DNA of 64,000 bases from assembly GCF_002797685.1 (NCBI RefSeq), contig NZ_PGFH01000002.1, forward strand, positions 496,001-560,000, in the 5' to 3' direction. The position numbers and the translations under genes are program-made. A model generated the notes under the pieces. That model was not told the origin of the DNA. It made no database searches and saw only the letters and a program-made list of their open reading frames with translations. This DNA is from Salinibacterium amurskyense (lineage in GTDB: Bacteria > Actinomycetota > Actinomycetes > Actinomycetales > Microbacteriaceae). Positions 52,151 to 60,451 of the stretch are shown in pieces (the first letter of the stretch is position 1; each line of letters begins with the position of its first letter).

Positions 52151-52966
52151 ATGACTCCCGCTTCGACTATCGCCGTTGCCCAGTTCGTTCCTGGCCATGA
52201 TCGCGATGAGAACATCGCGCAGATCACCGAGCTCGCTGAGCGCGCCGTTGAGCGTGGCGCGAGTTTTGTGATCTTTCCGGAGTACTCGTCGTACTTCACC
52301 GCCACGATGGGCGAAGACTGGGTCACCGCCGCCGAGCCCCTCGACGGCCCTTTCGTGCAGGCGTTGACCTCGCTCGCCCAGCGCTTGCGGATTCATGTCG
52401 CTGCGGGAATGTTGCAGTCGAGTGAGGAAGATAACCGCTTCTGGAACACCCTCGTCGCGATTGCTCCCACCGGTGCGATCGTCGCGACTTACAGCAAACA
52501 GCACCTCTACGACGCGTTCGGTCAGCGTGAATCCGACTGGGTCATTCCCGGGTCGATTGCGGCGCCGCAGACCTTCGCGTGGGAGGGCTTCACCGTCGGT
52601 TTGCAGACTTGCTACGACATCCGTTTTCCGGAGGTGTCACGCCGGTTGGTGGATGCCGGGGCCAACCTCATTGTGGTGCCAGCCGAGTGGGTGCGTGGTC
52701 CGCTCAAGGAGTACCACTGGCGCACGCTGCTCACGGCGCGGGCGATCGAGAACACCGTCTTTGTGGCGGCGGCTGACCACGCCCCGCCGATCGGTGTCGG
52801 CAACAGCATGGTCGTCGACCCGATGGGGGTGGAGCTCGTGACGATTGGGGAGCGCACGGATGTCGCTGTCGCTCACATCGAGCACGCTCGCCTTGACGAG
52901 GTGCGGGCGACCAACCCGGCGCTATCGTTACGTCGCTATGGAGTGCACCCGCTCGAGGAGCGTTAG
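52151..52966 (+). CDS. Nitrilase-family carbon-nitrogen hydrolase
   Basis: ATG 52151 gives 271 residues with the triad Glu44 (FPEYSS), Lys116 (YSKQHLYDAFG) and Cys154 (LQTCYDIRFPEV). It hydrolyses an amide or a related C-N bond. It is 56 bp after the reductase gene on the same strand, with no palindrome, so it may be read through as the last gene of the cluster. An omega-amidase or amide-cleaving role in the pathway is possible but untested. Confidence 0.88.
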   Translation: MTPASTIAVAQFVPGHDRDENIAQITELAERAVERGASFVIFPEYSSYFTATMGEDWVTAAEPLDGPFVQALTSLAQRLRIHVAAGMLQSSEEDNRFWNTLVAIAPTGAIVATYSKQHLYDAFGQRESDWVIPGSIAAPQTFAWEGFTVGLQTCYDIRFPEVSRRLVDAGANLIVVPAEWVRGPLKEYHWRTLLTARAIENTVFVAAADHAPPIGVGNSMVVDPMGVELVTIGERTDVAVAHIEHARLDEVRATNPALSLRRYGVHPLEER

Positions 52967-53226
52967 GCCGAGCGCCGCTGTTCCGGCTCCCGAACTTCGG
53001 CCCAGACCTCATCCAGAGAAAGCCCAATAGCGTCGGCGACGGCCGCGATGGTGGGGAATGCTGGGGTCGCGATGCGTCCCGTCTCGATCTTGCGCAGTGT
53101 TTCCGGTGAGATGCCGGCGGCAAGAGCGGTGTCGAGGATCGATCGTGCGCCTCGACCGCGCCTGAGCGCCATACCGAGGCGTTTTCCGCGGTCGACTTCA
53201 GAGGGGGAGAGCGGCAATCGGACCAT
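52963..53226 (-). CDS. XRE-family small DNA-binding regulator
   Basis: The 87-residue product is essentially one HTH_3 domain: VDRGKRLGMALRRGRGARSI, then LAAGISPETLRKIETGRIATP. It diverges from the M24 peptidase gene. A 28-bp palindrome between them is its likely operator, so it probably represses both. Confidence 0.9.
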   Translation of the reverse strand: MVRLPLSPSEVDRGKRLGMALRRGRGARSILDTALAAGISPETLRKIETGRIATPAFPTIAAVADAIGLSLDEVWAEVREPEQRRSA

Positions 53227-53235
53227 GCGCCGATT

Positions 53236-53263
53236 CTATACCGGGATAATATGGCCGGTATAG
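53236..53263. promoter_or_regulatory. XRE operator palindrome
   Basis: CTATACCGG and CCGGTATAG are perfect 9-bp arms with a 10-bp spacer, between starts at 53226 and 53295. Confidence 0.85.
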
Positions 53264-53294
53264 TTATTCGAAATGTTCTGGTGTGGAGGCTTCA

Positions 53295-54065
53295 ATGATC
53301 GAAATTCTTAGCCCCGGAGAATTGCTTCGTGCGCGGGAGACAGGGGCTCTGGTCGCCCAGATCTTGCAGACGTTGAAAGGTCGAGCGAAGGTCGGCACCA
53401 ATCTGCTCGAAATTGACCGTTGGGCTCAGTCGATGATCCTGGAGGTCGGGGCCACCTCGTGCTACGTCGACTACGCCCCGTCGTTTGGGCGCGGTCCGTT
53501 CGGGCACTACATCTGCACGGCCGTGAACGACGCAGTACTTCATGGGCTGCCCCACGACTATGCGCTCGCGGAGGGTGACCTTCTCACTCTTGACCTTGCG
53601 GTCATTCTCGACGGCGTCGCGGCAGACTCGGCGATCAGTTTCGTGGTCGGGGAGTCGCAGGCCGCCGAGAGCTTCGCATTGATCGATGTCACGCAGCGGG
53701 CTCTAGTTGAGGGCATTGCCGTTGCGCGACCGGGCAATCGCATCGGCGATATTTCACACGCTATCGGTGCGGTACTGAGCGAGGCCGGGTATCCCATCAA
53801 CATGGAGTTCGGCGGTCACGGCATCGGCTCCACGATGCATCAGGATCCTCACGTTGCCAACGATGGGCGACCAGGTCGGGGCTTCCCGCTTCGCGCAGGA
53901 ATGCTCCTGGCGCTCGAGCCATGGGTGATGGCCGACACTGACGAACTCGTGACGGATGCCGATGGTTGGACTTTGCGTAGCGCTACCGGTTGCCGCACTG
54001 CCCACAGCGAGCACACGATCGCGATCACCGACGATGGTGCAGAAATCTTGACCGTCGCTCGCTAG
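53295..54065 (+). CDS. Type I methionine aminopeptidase-like M24 protein
   Basis: ATG 53295 with GGAGG upstream gives 256 residues. The pita-bread metal ligands are kept: His in LHGLPHD, Asp pair in LDLAVILDGVAAD, His in GGHGIGST, and Glu in LALEPW and SEHT. Substrate-loop residues differ from housekeeping MetAP, and the gene is under its own XRE repressor, so it may be a secondary or specialised peptidase. Its stop shares a CTAG with the convergent aminotransferase. Confidence 0.88.
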   Translation: MIEILSPGELLRARETGALVAQILQTLKGRAKVGTNLLEIDRWAQSMILEVGATSCYVDYAPSFGRGPFGHYICTAVNDAVLHGLPHDYALAEGDLLTLDLAVILDGVAADSAISFVVGESQAAESFALIDVTQRALVEGIAVARPGNRIGDISHAIGAVLSEAGYPINMEFGGHGIGSTMHQDPHVANDGRPGRGFPLRAGMLLALEPWVMADTDELVTDADGWTLRSATGCRTAHSEHTIAITDDGAEILTVAR

Positions 54066-55264
54066 TTGCGCAGCTTCATCCCCGAAAGCTGAGCTGCGGC
54101 ACGATCGAGTACGTCGGGCTTCTTGCAGTAGGCGAAGCGGATGAGCGTGTTGTAGTCGCCGTGGTTTGCCGGATGCACGAATGCAGTTACGGGGATTCCG
54201 ACGACTCCGCTGATCTCGGGAAGGATGCGGCAGAAATCTGCAGCGTCCGTGACTCCCAGTGGTGCGGCATCCGCAATGATGAAGTAGCCGGCCTGAGGCG
54301 TGGTGACGTCGAAACCTGCACTGCGCAGCCCGGCGCCGAGGGTGTCGCGTTTGCGGGCGAGGCCGCTGGCAAGGTCGGTGAAGTAGCTATCGGGCAGCCC
54401 GAGTCCGGTCGCAATGCCTACTTGTAGCGGTGCACCATTCACGTAGGTGAGGTACTGCTTCACGGCCATAATGGCCTGCAGGATGGGCTGGGGTGCGGTG
54501 ATCCAGCCGATCTTCCACCCGGTGGTGTTGAACGTCTTGCCGCCGCTGGAGATGCTGATCGTTCGCTCGAATGCCCCGGGAAGGCTCGCGACAGGAATGT
54601 GTTCGTGGCCAAAGGTGATGTGTTCGTACACTTCGTCGGTCACGATGAGCGCGTCGTGTTTGTGGGCGAGCTCGACGATTAGTTCGAGCGTCGCCCGATC
54701 GAGCACACTGCCGGTGGGGTTGTGCGGACTGTTGAGGATGATGAGGCGAGTGCGCCCGCTGAAGGCGGCCCGGATGTCGTCATGGTCGGGCTGGAAGCTG
54801 GGGGAGCGCAGCGGCACCGTGACATGGGTGGCGCGCGCGTAGTTGATCATGGCCCCGTAAGCGTCGTAGAACGGCTCAAGGGTGATGACCTCGTCGCCTT
54901 CGCTCGTGAGGGCGAGAATCGTCGCGGCGAGGGCTTCGGTAGCTCCGGCGGTCGCGAGCACTTCGGTGTCGGGATCAACGTAGATGCCGTAGAACCGCTG
55001 CTGGTGCTCGGCGATCGCGTTGCGCAACACGGGGAGCCCGTTGCCGGGCGGGTACTGGTTGGTGCCGTCGCTGATGGCCTTGCGGGCGGCATCCAACACT
55101 TCAATGGGGCCGTCTTCATCGGGAAAGCCCTGGCCCAGGTTGATAGCGCCGCTGGTGACGGCGAGGGCCGACATTTCGGCAAAGATTGTTTGGCTCAGCT
55201 GCCCATCGGCGCCGAGCAGCATGGCGCCATTGGCGGCGCGTTCCCAAGATCCGGTGACTGTCAT
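54062..55264 (-). CDS. Class I/II PLP aminotransferase (DapC/kynurenine-aminotransferase-like)
   Basis: The 400-residue product has NLGQGFPDEDGP and TNQYPPGNGLP at the start, NSPHNPTG, VTDEVYEHITF and SSGGKTFNTTGWKIGW with the Schiff-base Lys. This is the DapC/MalY-neighbour group that includes N-succinyldiaminopimelate and kynurenine aminotransferases. It moves an amino group to 2-oxoglutarate or a similar acceptor. The specific substrate cannot be read. Confidence 0.9.
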   Translation of the reverse strand: MTVTGSWERAANGAMLLGADGQLSQTIFAEMSALAVTSGAINLGQGFPDEDGPIEVLDAARKAISDGTNQYPPGNGLPVLRNAIAEHQQRFYGIYVDPDTEVLATAGATEALAATILALTSEGDEVITLEPFYDAYGAMINYARATHVTVPLRSPSFQPDHDDIRAAFSGRTRLIILNSPHNPTGSVLDRATLELIVELAHKHDALIVTDEVYEHITFGHEHIPVASLPGAFERTISISSGGKTFNTTGWKIGWITAPQPILQAIMAVKQYLTYVNGAPLQVGIATGLGLPDSYFTDLASGLARKRDTLGAGLRSAGFDVTTPQAGYFIIADAAPLGVTDAADFCRILPEISGVVGIPVTAFVHPANHGDYNTLIRFAYCKKPDVLDRAAAQLSGMKLRN

Positions 55265-55358
55265 CGTGCGCCAAGCCTAACTACTTGCGGTGCCGGATGC
55301 CGCGTCTGGTTGTGGAAAGTTGAGGGCCTGAACCGTGTCGGGTGTTTAGCGTCGTTGT

Positions 55359-55913
55359 ATGCGGCTACCGAACCTCGTACGCGCCTCGGTTGGCGTGCTC
55401 CTCTTAGTTGTACTGAGCGGATGCACGCCCTCCGATGCCATCACCTCACCCGAACCCACCGCAACCTTCGTTGCCCCCTACGCGACCGACGAAGAGGCGC
55501 TCGCCGCGGCCGAAGCGGCCTATGCGGAGTATGTGCAGTTGTCTGCGGAAATTCTGCGAGACGGCGGTAGGGAACCTGAACGCATTCTGCCAATTGTCAC
55601 GGGTGAATTTACCGAGACGAACCTCGCGGACTTTGCCGCATTTCGTGATGGAGAGCGACGTAGTACCGGCCAAGCAACGTTCGATGGCGTTGAATTGCAA
55701 CGTTATTCATCTGGCGGCGGCTATATCGAGCTTGTGTCGATCTACGTTTGCCATGACGTTAGTGGCGTCGATGTGCTCGACGCGAACGGTGCTTCAGTTG
55801 TACTCGCCGACAGACTGGAGCGGATCTTTATGGTCGTGACGTTCGATTATGACCCTGCAGATAGCCAGCTCAAGCTTTCGAGTCGTGAGCCCTGGGAGCA
55901 GCGGGAGTGCTAG
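55359..55913 (+). CDS. Small secreted lipoprotein
   Basis: The 184-residue product has an N-terminal signal with lipobox LSGC (Cys at about residue 22), then a Thr/Pro-rich linker and a compact domain that includes one further Cys pair region. It will be lipidated on the outer face of the membrane. No family is recognised. Its 3' end overlaps the PKD gene by 7 nt. Confidence 0.75.
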   Translation: MRLPNLVRASVGVLLLVVLSGCTPSDAITSPEPTATFVAPYATDEEALAAAEAAYAEYVQLSAEILRDGGREPERILPIVTGEFTETNLADFAAFRDGERRSTGQATFDGVELQRYSSGGGYIELVSIYVCHDVSGVDVLDANGASVVLADRLERIFMVVTFDYDPADSQLKLSSREPWEQREC

Positions 55914-56686
55914 GGGCGCTCAGCATGCACGCTGCTTTCGTGCTCCTCTTGGCGGCTAGCGTGGTATCGGCGAGTGGCGGCGAAGGCGGGCTCAGCACTG
56001 GAGAAGGAACAACAGCGACTCCTCATACGGACACGGTCTCGGTGAGTGGCTCGCGCGACATTTCCGGAGGTAATAGCGGATCCGGCGGCGGCCTAGCGCT
56101 CCCTGTCAGCGGCGGCGAGGCGCAGACCGAAGACGAGAACTGGTGCATCATTCCGCGTGTTCCGTGCTTGATGCCGGAGCCCGCTGAGGTGGCCGCCGCG
56201 GGGCCCATCTCAATTTCAGACATCGCCACATTCCGCCCACAACCGCCGACCGCAGCGATGCAACCGAACCAGTGGATGATCGTCGGCCTCGACACCAACT
56301 TCTATGCCAACGCATCCACCCATGTGGTTGACGGCACCCTCTTCGGCGGCACCGCCCAAGTGCGATTCACGCCCGTTGGCTACAACTGGGACTATGGCGA
56401 CGGCACCACCGCAAACCTCGGCAACGCTGGCACCACCTGGGCTAAATACAAGATCGCAGAATTCGATGCGACACCCACGAGCCACATCTACGATCAGCCC
56501 GGCGAATACACCATCACCCTCGCCGTCACCTACGCCGCCGAGTTCCGGGTAGCCGGAAGCAGTTGGCAAAACGTCGTCGGAACCCTCACCATCGTCGCCC
56601 CGCCACTCACCGCCACAGCAGGCCACGCCACCACCGTGCTCGTCGACCAAGACTGCAACGCAAACCCCACCGGCATCGGCTGCTAA
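55907..56686 (+). CDS. Secreted PKD-domain protein
   Basis: GTG 55907 (259 residues) opens a signal peptide (LLLAASVVSASGG), followed by a Gly/Ser-rich linker and Cys residues. A PKD domain with FTPVGYNWDYGDGTTA and IYDQPGEYTITLAVTYA lies at about 150-230. It ends with Cys residues in DQDCNAN and GIGC. PKD domains mediate extracellular protein contacts. The overlap with the upstream lipoprotein gene implies coupled expression and a possible complex. Confidence 0.75.
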   Translation: MLGALSMHAAFVLLLAASVVSASGGEGGLSTGEGTTATPHTDTVSVSGSRDISGGNSGSGGGLALPVSGGEAQTEDENWCIIPRVPCLMPEPAEVAAAGPISISDIATFRPQPPTAAMQPNQWMIVGLDTNFYANASTHVVDGTLFGGTAQVRFTPVGYNWDYGDGTTANLGNAGTTWAKYKIAEFDATPTSHIYDQPGEYTITLAVTYAAEFRVAGSSWQNVVGTLTIVAPPLTATAGHATTVLVDQDCNANPTGIGC

Positions 56687-56846
56687 ACCCAACCTGAACG
56701 CCGCCCAACACAAAAACCGCACAAAGCCGGGAGTCCCGCCCCAAACACCCCAAATCCTCAGGTCAAGCGCGCAGCCAGCCCACAGGCGAACTAAATAGAA
56801 TGCACAGGTTCGCGGTGGAGGCTAGCACCGCTGAAAGGAGCACACC

Positions 56847-58469
56847 ATGACCGAGGTCCCCGAAGAACCCACCGCCAACAACACACCCGACAACAGCACC
56901 GCACCCAGCACCCCCGAAACCCCCGCTGCCACACCCACCGCAGCAAACACGGCAGAAACTGCCACCGGCGCCAACGACGCGCCCCCACACGTTTCCTCCA
57001 CCGACGCAACAGACGCTGCCCCGGTCGAGACCCCGCCCGCCGCAGACACCGCCATCACCCCAGAAACTCCGCCAGCCTCGGCTGAAGCACCGGCCGAAGC
57101 GCCCGTCGCGGCAGCAGTCACCCCCGTCGACGCCGCCAACCCCACGGTGCACGCCGAAGCGGTAACTCACGACCACGCCACCGCTGCTCCCAGCGCTCCC
57201 GGAGCAGCCTTCGGAGCCGCCGCAACAGCAGCACCCGCTGAACCTGCCGCGCCGGCCAAAAAGCCTCGCCTCACCCTCGGTCTCGTCGCTGGCTTCGCGA
57301 TCGTCGCTCTCCTCGGCGGAGCCTCCGGCGCCGGCGTCGCGCTTTGGGCTGTCGGCAACCAAGCCACGTCAGCAGTGAGCGGAACCGCGAGCCCCGCATC
57401 CATCACCGTCAACGACCCCGGTAACGCCACCCTCGTCACCTCCGTCGTAGCCAAAGCAGCCCCCGCCATCGTCACCATCAACGTGACCGGCCAGAACAGC
57501 GGCGGCAGTGGCTCAGGCGTCATCATCAGCGAAGACGGCAACGTCATCACCAACGCCCACGTCGTAACCCTCGACGGTGAAGTGGCCGACCCCAAGGTCA
57601 CCGTCACCACCGCCGACGGACGACTGCTCTCCGCAACCGTCGTCGGGTTCGACCCGATCTCCGACATTGCCGTCATCAACATCGACGACGCAAGCGACAT
57701 GCCGTTCATCAACATCGCGGACTCCAGCGAGCTCAACGTCGGTGACAGCACTGTCGCAATCGGCGCGCCCCTCGGCCTCTCCGGCACCGTCACCAGCGGA
57801 ATCGTGAGCGCACTCAACCGCAGCATCACGATCGCATCGTCGGCTCTCCCCGAAGACCCCGAAATTAGCCCCGACGCACCCGACGACAGCGAAGCGCCCG
57901 ACCTGTGGAACTTCGACCTCTTCGGAGAGAACGGTCAAGGCAACGGCCAAAGCTCCGCCACTCAAGCCAGCGTTGCTCTCGCGGTCATCCAAACCGACGC
58001 CGCTATCAACCCCGGCAACTCCGGTGGTGCACTGTTGAACTCCGATGGAGAACTTATCGGCATCAACGTGGCCATCGCTTCCTCGGGCGGTAACGAAGGC
58101 AGCATCGGTGTTGGCTTCGCAATCCCGTCCAACGTGGCCAGCCGCGTCGCTAACGAGATCCTCGAAACCGGAACGGCAACGCACGGCCTCCTCGGAGCAT
58201 CCGTCGCTGACGTCACCGACGACCCCGCCCAGAGCGACGCCGAAGTAGTTGGCGCGAGCATCGTCGGCATCTCCGACGGTGGAGCAGCAGCGGATGCCGG
58301 ACTCCAGATCGGCGACATCGTCACCGGCTTCGACGGACTACCCATCACCAACAAGACCGACCTCACCGCCCAGGTGCGGGCATACTCGGCCGGTGAAAGC
58401 GTTCCCCTGACCTACGTCCGAGACGGTAAGGGATACACCGTCGACGTGACCCTCGGTTCACTCCAGTAA
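56847..58469 (+). CDS. HtrA/DegP-family serine protease with PDZ domain (S1C)
   Basis: ATG 56847 with AAGGAG. The first 145 residues are Pro/Ala/Thr-rich and probably cytoplasmic and disordered. A membrane segment at about 149-173 is followed by the trypsin-like domain with His238 (TNAHVV), Asp273 (SDIAVI) and Ser392 (GNSGGA), and a C-terminal PDZ domain (about 450-535). It is the envelope stress protease of actinobacteria. The active site faces outward. Confidence 0.93.
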   Translation: MTEVPEEPTANNTPDNSTAPSTPETPAATPTAANTAETATGANDAPPHVSSTDATDAAPVETPPAADTAITPETPPASAEAPAEAPVAAAVTPVDAANPTVHAEAVTHDHATAAPSAPGAAFGAAATAAPAEPAAPAKKPRLTLGLVAGFAIVALLGGASGAGVALWAVGNQATSAVSGTASPASITVNDPGNATLVTSVVAKAAPAIVTINVTGQNSGGSGSGVIISEDGNVITNAHVVTLDGEVADPKVTVTTADGRLLSATVVGFDPISDIAVINIDDASDMPFINIADSSELNVGDSTVAIGAPLGLSGTVTSGIVSALNRSITIASSALPEDPEISPDAPDDSEAPDLWNFDLFGENGQGNGQSSATQASVALAVIQTDAAINPGNSGGALLNSDGELIGINVAIASSGGNEGSIGVGFAIPSNVASRVANEILETGTATHGLLGASVADVTDDPAQSDAEVVGASIVGISDGGAAADAGLQIGDIVTGFDGLPITNKTDLTAQVRAYSAGESVPLTYVRDGKGYTVDVTLGSLQ

Positions 58470-58484
58470 CCGAACCAACCACGC

Positions 58485-58524
58485 ATGCGGCGTGCGCGGG
58501 CCTCAAAGCTCGTGCACGCCGCAT
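58485..58524. other. Strong hairpin downstream of the HtrA gene
   Basis: An 11-bp perfect stem (ATGCGGCGTGC / GCACGCCGCAT) with an 18-nt loop lies 15 bp after the HtrA stop. It lacks a T-tract, so it is not a standard intrinsic terminator; it could still slow the polymerase or protect the mRNA 3' end. Confidence 0.6.
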
Positions 58525-58599
58525 ACGTGTGTAACCGCCGCTGATCGCAAGCAACGCGATAAGCTCTACCGGACAACCCAGTCCTACGTATTGGAACCC

Positions 58600-59628
58600 A
58601 TGGCAAAGAAGGCTCAAGCCCTCACTGGTGTGTCGTACGTGATGCCCGTACTCAACGAAGTTGAACACATCGAGGCAGCCGTCGACAGCCTCACAGCGCA
58701 GGACTACGAAGGACCCTTCGAAATCGTGCTCGCGCTCGGGCCAAGCGTTGACGGCACCAACGCCATCATCGATGAAATGGCGCGACTCGACCCGCGCATC
58801 CGTCACATCCCCAACGAACTAGGCTCAACTCCCGGCGGGCTCAATGCCGCCATCCGCGCCTCCACTCACCCCATCGTGGTTCGAGTAGACGCCCACTCCG
58901 TGCTGCCCACCAACTACACGCGCATCGCCGTCGAAACGCTCGAACGCACCGGAGCTGACAACGTCGGTGGCGTCATGAAGGCGCAAGGTCGCACGCCGTT
59001 TGAGCGCGCCGTCGCCCATGCCTACGGATCACCCGAGGGCCTCGGTGGCACGCAACACCACACCGGAGGCGACGAAGGCCCCGCCGACACCGCCTACCTC
59101 GGTGTCTTTCAACGCGACCGACTCGTTGAGGTTGGGCTCTTTGACGAAGACATCAAGCGCGGCCAAGACTGGGAACTCAACCGGCGACTTCGCGCCACCG
59201 GCGGCACCGTGTGGTTCACCCCCGAGCTCGAAGTTGTTTATCGCCCGCGCTCAAACCTGCGCAAGCTCATCCGTCAGTTCGTCGCTACGGGAATTTGGCG
59301 CGGTGAACTCGCACGACGCTTCGGCACCGCCAACTCGTTGCGCTACTTCGTGCCTCCACTCGCAGTGCTCGGAACCGCCGTCGGGCTCATCCTCGGCATT
59401 ATCGGTAGCGTCACCGGCATCAACTGGCTAGCTATCGCCTACGCGGCCCCCGCCGTCTATGGCCTCTTCGTCGTTGCAGCAACCGCTGTTGCTACTGCAC
59501 AGGAGGGGTTACGATCAGGTCTTTGGTATCTGATCGTGTTGCCGTGCATCCACTTCGGATGGGGCAGTGGGTTCATTCTCGGATTCCTGAAGCTCACGAA
59601 AAATATAACTGCGCAAACGGGAAGGTAA
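58600..59628 (+). CDS. Family 2 glycosyltransferase
   Basis: ATG 58600 gives 342 residues. The GT-A fold is visible in SYVMPVLNEVEHIEAAVDSL, VLALGPSVDGT, the RVDAHS motif in place of DxD, and QDWELNRRLRATGG near the acceptor site. Membrane segments follow at about 250-280 and 285-335. It probably adds a sugar to a lipid-linked or wall-polymer intermediate. It opens an operon with a CDP-alcohol phosphatidyltransferase and a second GT2. Confidence 0.88.
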   Translation: MAKKAQALTGVSYVMPVLNEVEHIEAAVDSLTAQDYEGPFEIVLALGPSVDGTNAIIDEMARLDPRIRHIPNELGSTPGGLNAAIRASTHPIVVRVDAHSVLPTNYTRIAVETLERTGADNVGGVMKAQGRTPFERAVAHAYGSPEGLGGTQHHTGGDEGPADTAYLGVFQRDRLVEVGLFDEDIKRGQDWELNRRLRATGGTVWFTPELEVVYRPRSNLRKLIRQFVATGIWRGELARRFGTANSLRYFVPPLAVLGTAVGLILGIIGSVTGINWLAIAYAAPAVYGLFVVAATAVATAQEGLRSGLWYLIVLPCIHFGWGSGFILGFLKLTKNITAQTGR

Positions 59629-59632
59629 CACC

Positions 59633-60451
59633 GTGTCCCCCCACACACCCTCGCAGCCCGCTGCGCGCCCCACCTCCATCGCTCAGCTGCGCGAAGTAAC
59701 GCAACCTCCCGAGGTTCGACTCCGCGCCAACGCCGAGCACTGGACGGCGTCGCTGTACCTGCGCGACCTCTCTCCGTACCTGACTTGGATGCTCCTCAAG
59801 ACGTCCATCAGCGCCAACGGCGTCACCGGGCTCATGATCCTCACCGGTTGGCTCACCGCCGCAGCACTCCTCATCCCCGGTTTCACCGGCGCTGCGCTCG
59901 CGCTGATCCTCGGCCAAATGCAGATGCTCGTCGACTGCAGCGATGGCGAAGTCGCGCGCTGGCGCAACACTCGCTCACCCGCCGGTGTCTTCCTCGACAA
60001 AGTGGGGCACTACAGCACCGAAGCCCTCATCCCGATCGCCTTGGGCATCCGAGCCGCTGGTTGGCCCCTCGACTTCCCGGCAGACTTCGCCTGGACAACG
60101 GCCGGGTTCGCGCTCGCGCTCATCATCGTGCTCAACAAAGCGCTCAACGACATGGTCCACGTCGCGCGCGCTAACGCTGGCCTCGAGAAACTCAGCGACC
60201 GCAAGGGCGAGGCCGAGCCGAGCCACAGCCTCGTCGCCAAGCTACGCCGCTTTGCCCGCTTCGTGCCGTTCCACCGCCTGTACCACTCGGTTGAACTCAC
60301 GATGATCGCCTTCGCCACCGCCATCATTGCGCTCTTTGTGCCCGCAATGGCGGCAGAACGCACGGTGCTGCTCATTCTGCTTCCGCTGGCACTCCTCGCA
60401 CTCGGCGGGCACTTCGTCGCCATCATGGCCTCCAAGCGCGTTCGCTCATGA
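59633..60451 (+). CDS. CDP-alcohol phosphatidyltransferase family protein with altered motif
   Basis: GTG 59633 with GGAAGG gives 272 residues. Six membrane segments are predicted. The signature Asp101-x2-Asp104-Gly105-x2-Ala-Arg109-x8-Gly118-x3-Asp122 is present, but the final Asp, usually the catalytic base, is replaced by His126 (DKVGH). The enzyme transfers a phospho-alcohol group from a CDP-alcohol to an acceptor, within the membrane. It lies between two glycosyltransferases, so an envelope-lipid or glycopolymer role is likely. Whether it is active is open. Confidence 0.85.
   Translation: MSPHTPSQPAARPTSIAQLREVTQPPEVRLRANAEHWTASLYLRDLSPYLTWMLLKTSISANGVTGLMILTGWLTAAALLIPGFTGAALALILGQMQMLVDCSDGEVARWRNTRSPAGVFLDKVGHYSTEALIPIALGIRAAGWPLDFPADFAWTTAGFALALIIVLNKALNDMVHVARANAGLEKLSDRKGEAEPSHSLVAKLRRFARFVPFHRLYHSVELTMIAFATAIIALFVPAMAAERTVLLILLPLALLALGGHFVAIMASKRVRS

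Noticed and set aside
52963-54065. The XRE and M24 pair as a toxin-antitoxin module
   Set aside because: The layout (small HTH protein beside a gene with a shared palindrome) is suggestive, but the genes are divergent and the partner has an intact peptidase site, not a known toxin fold.
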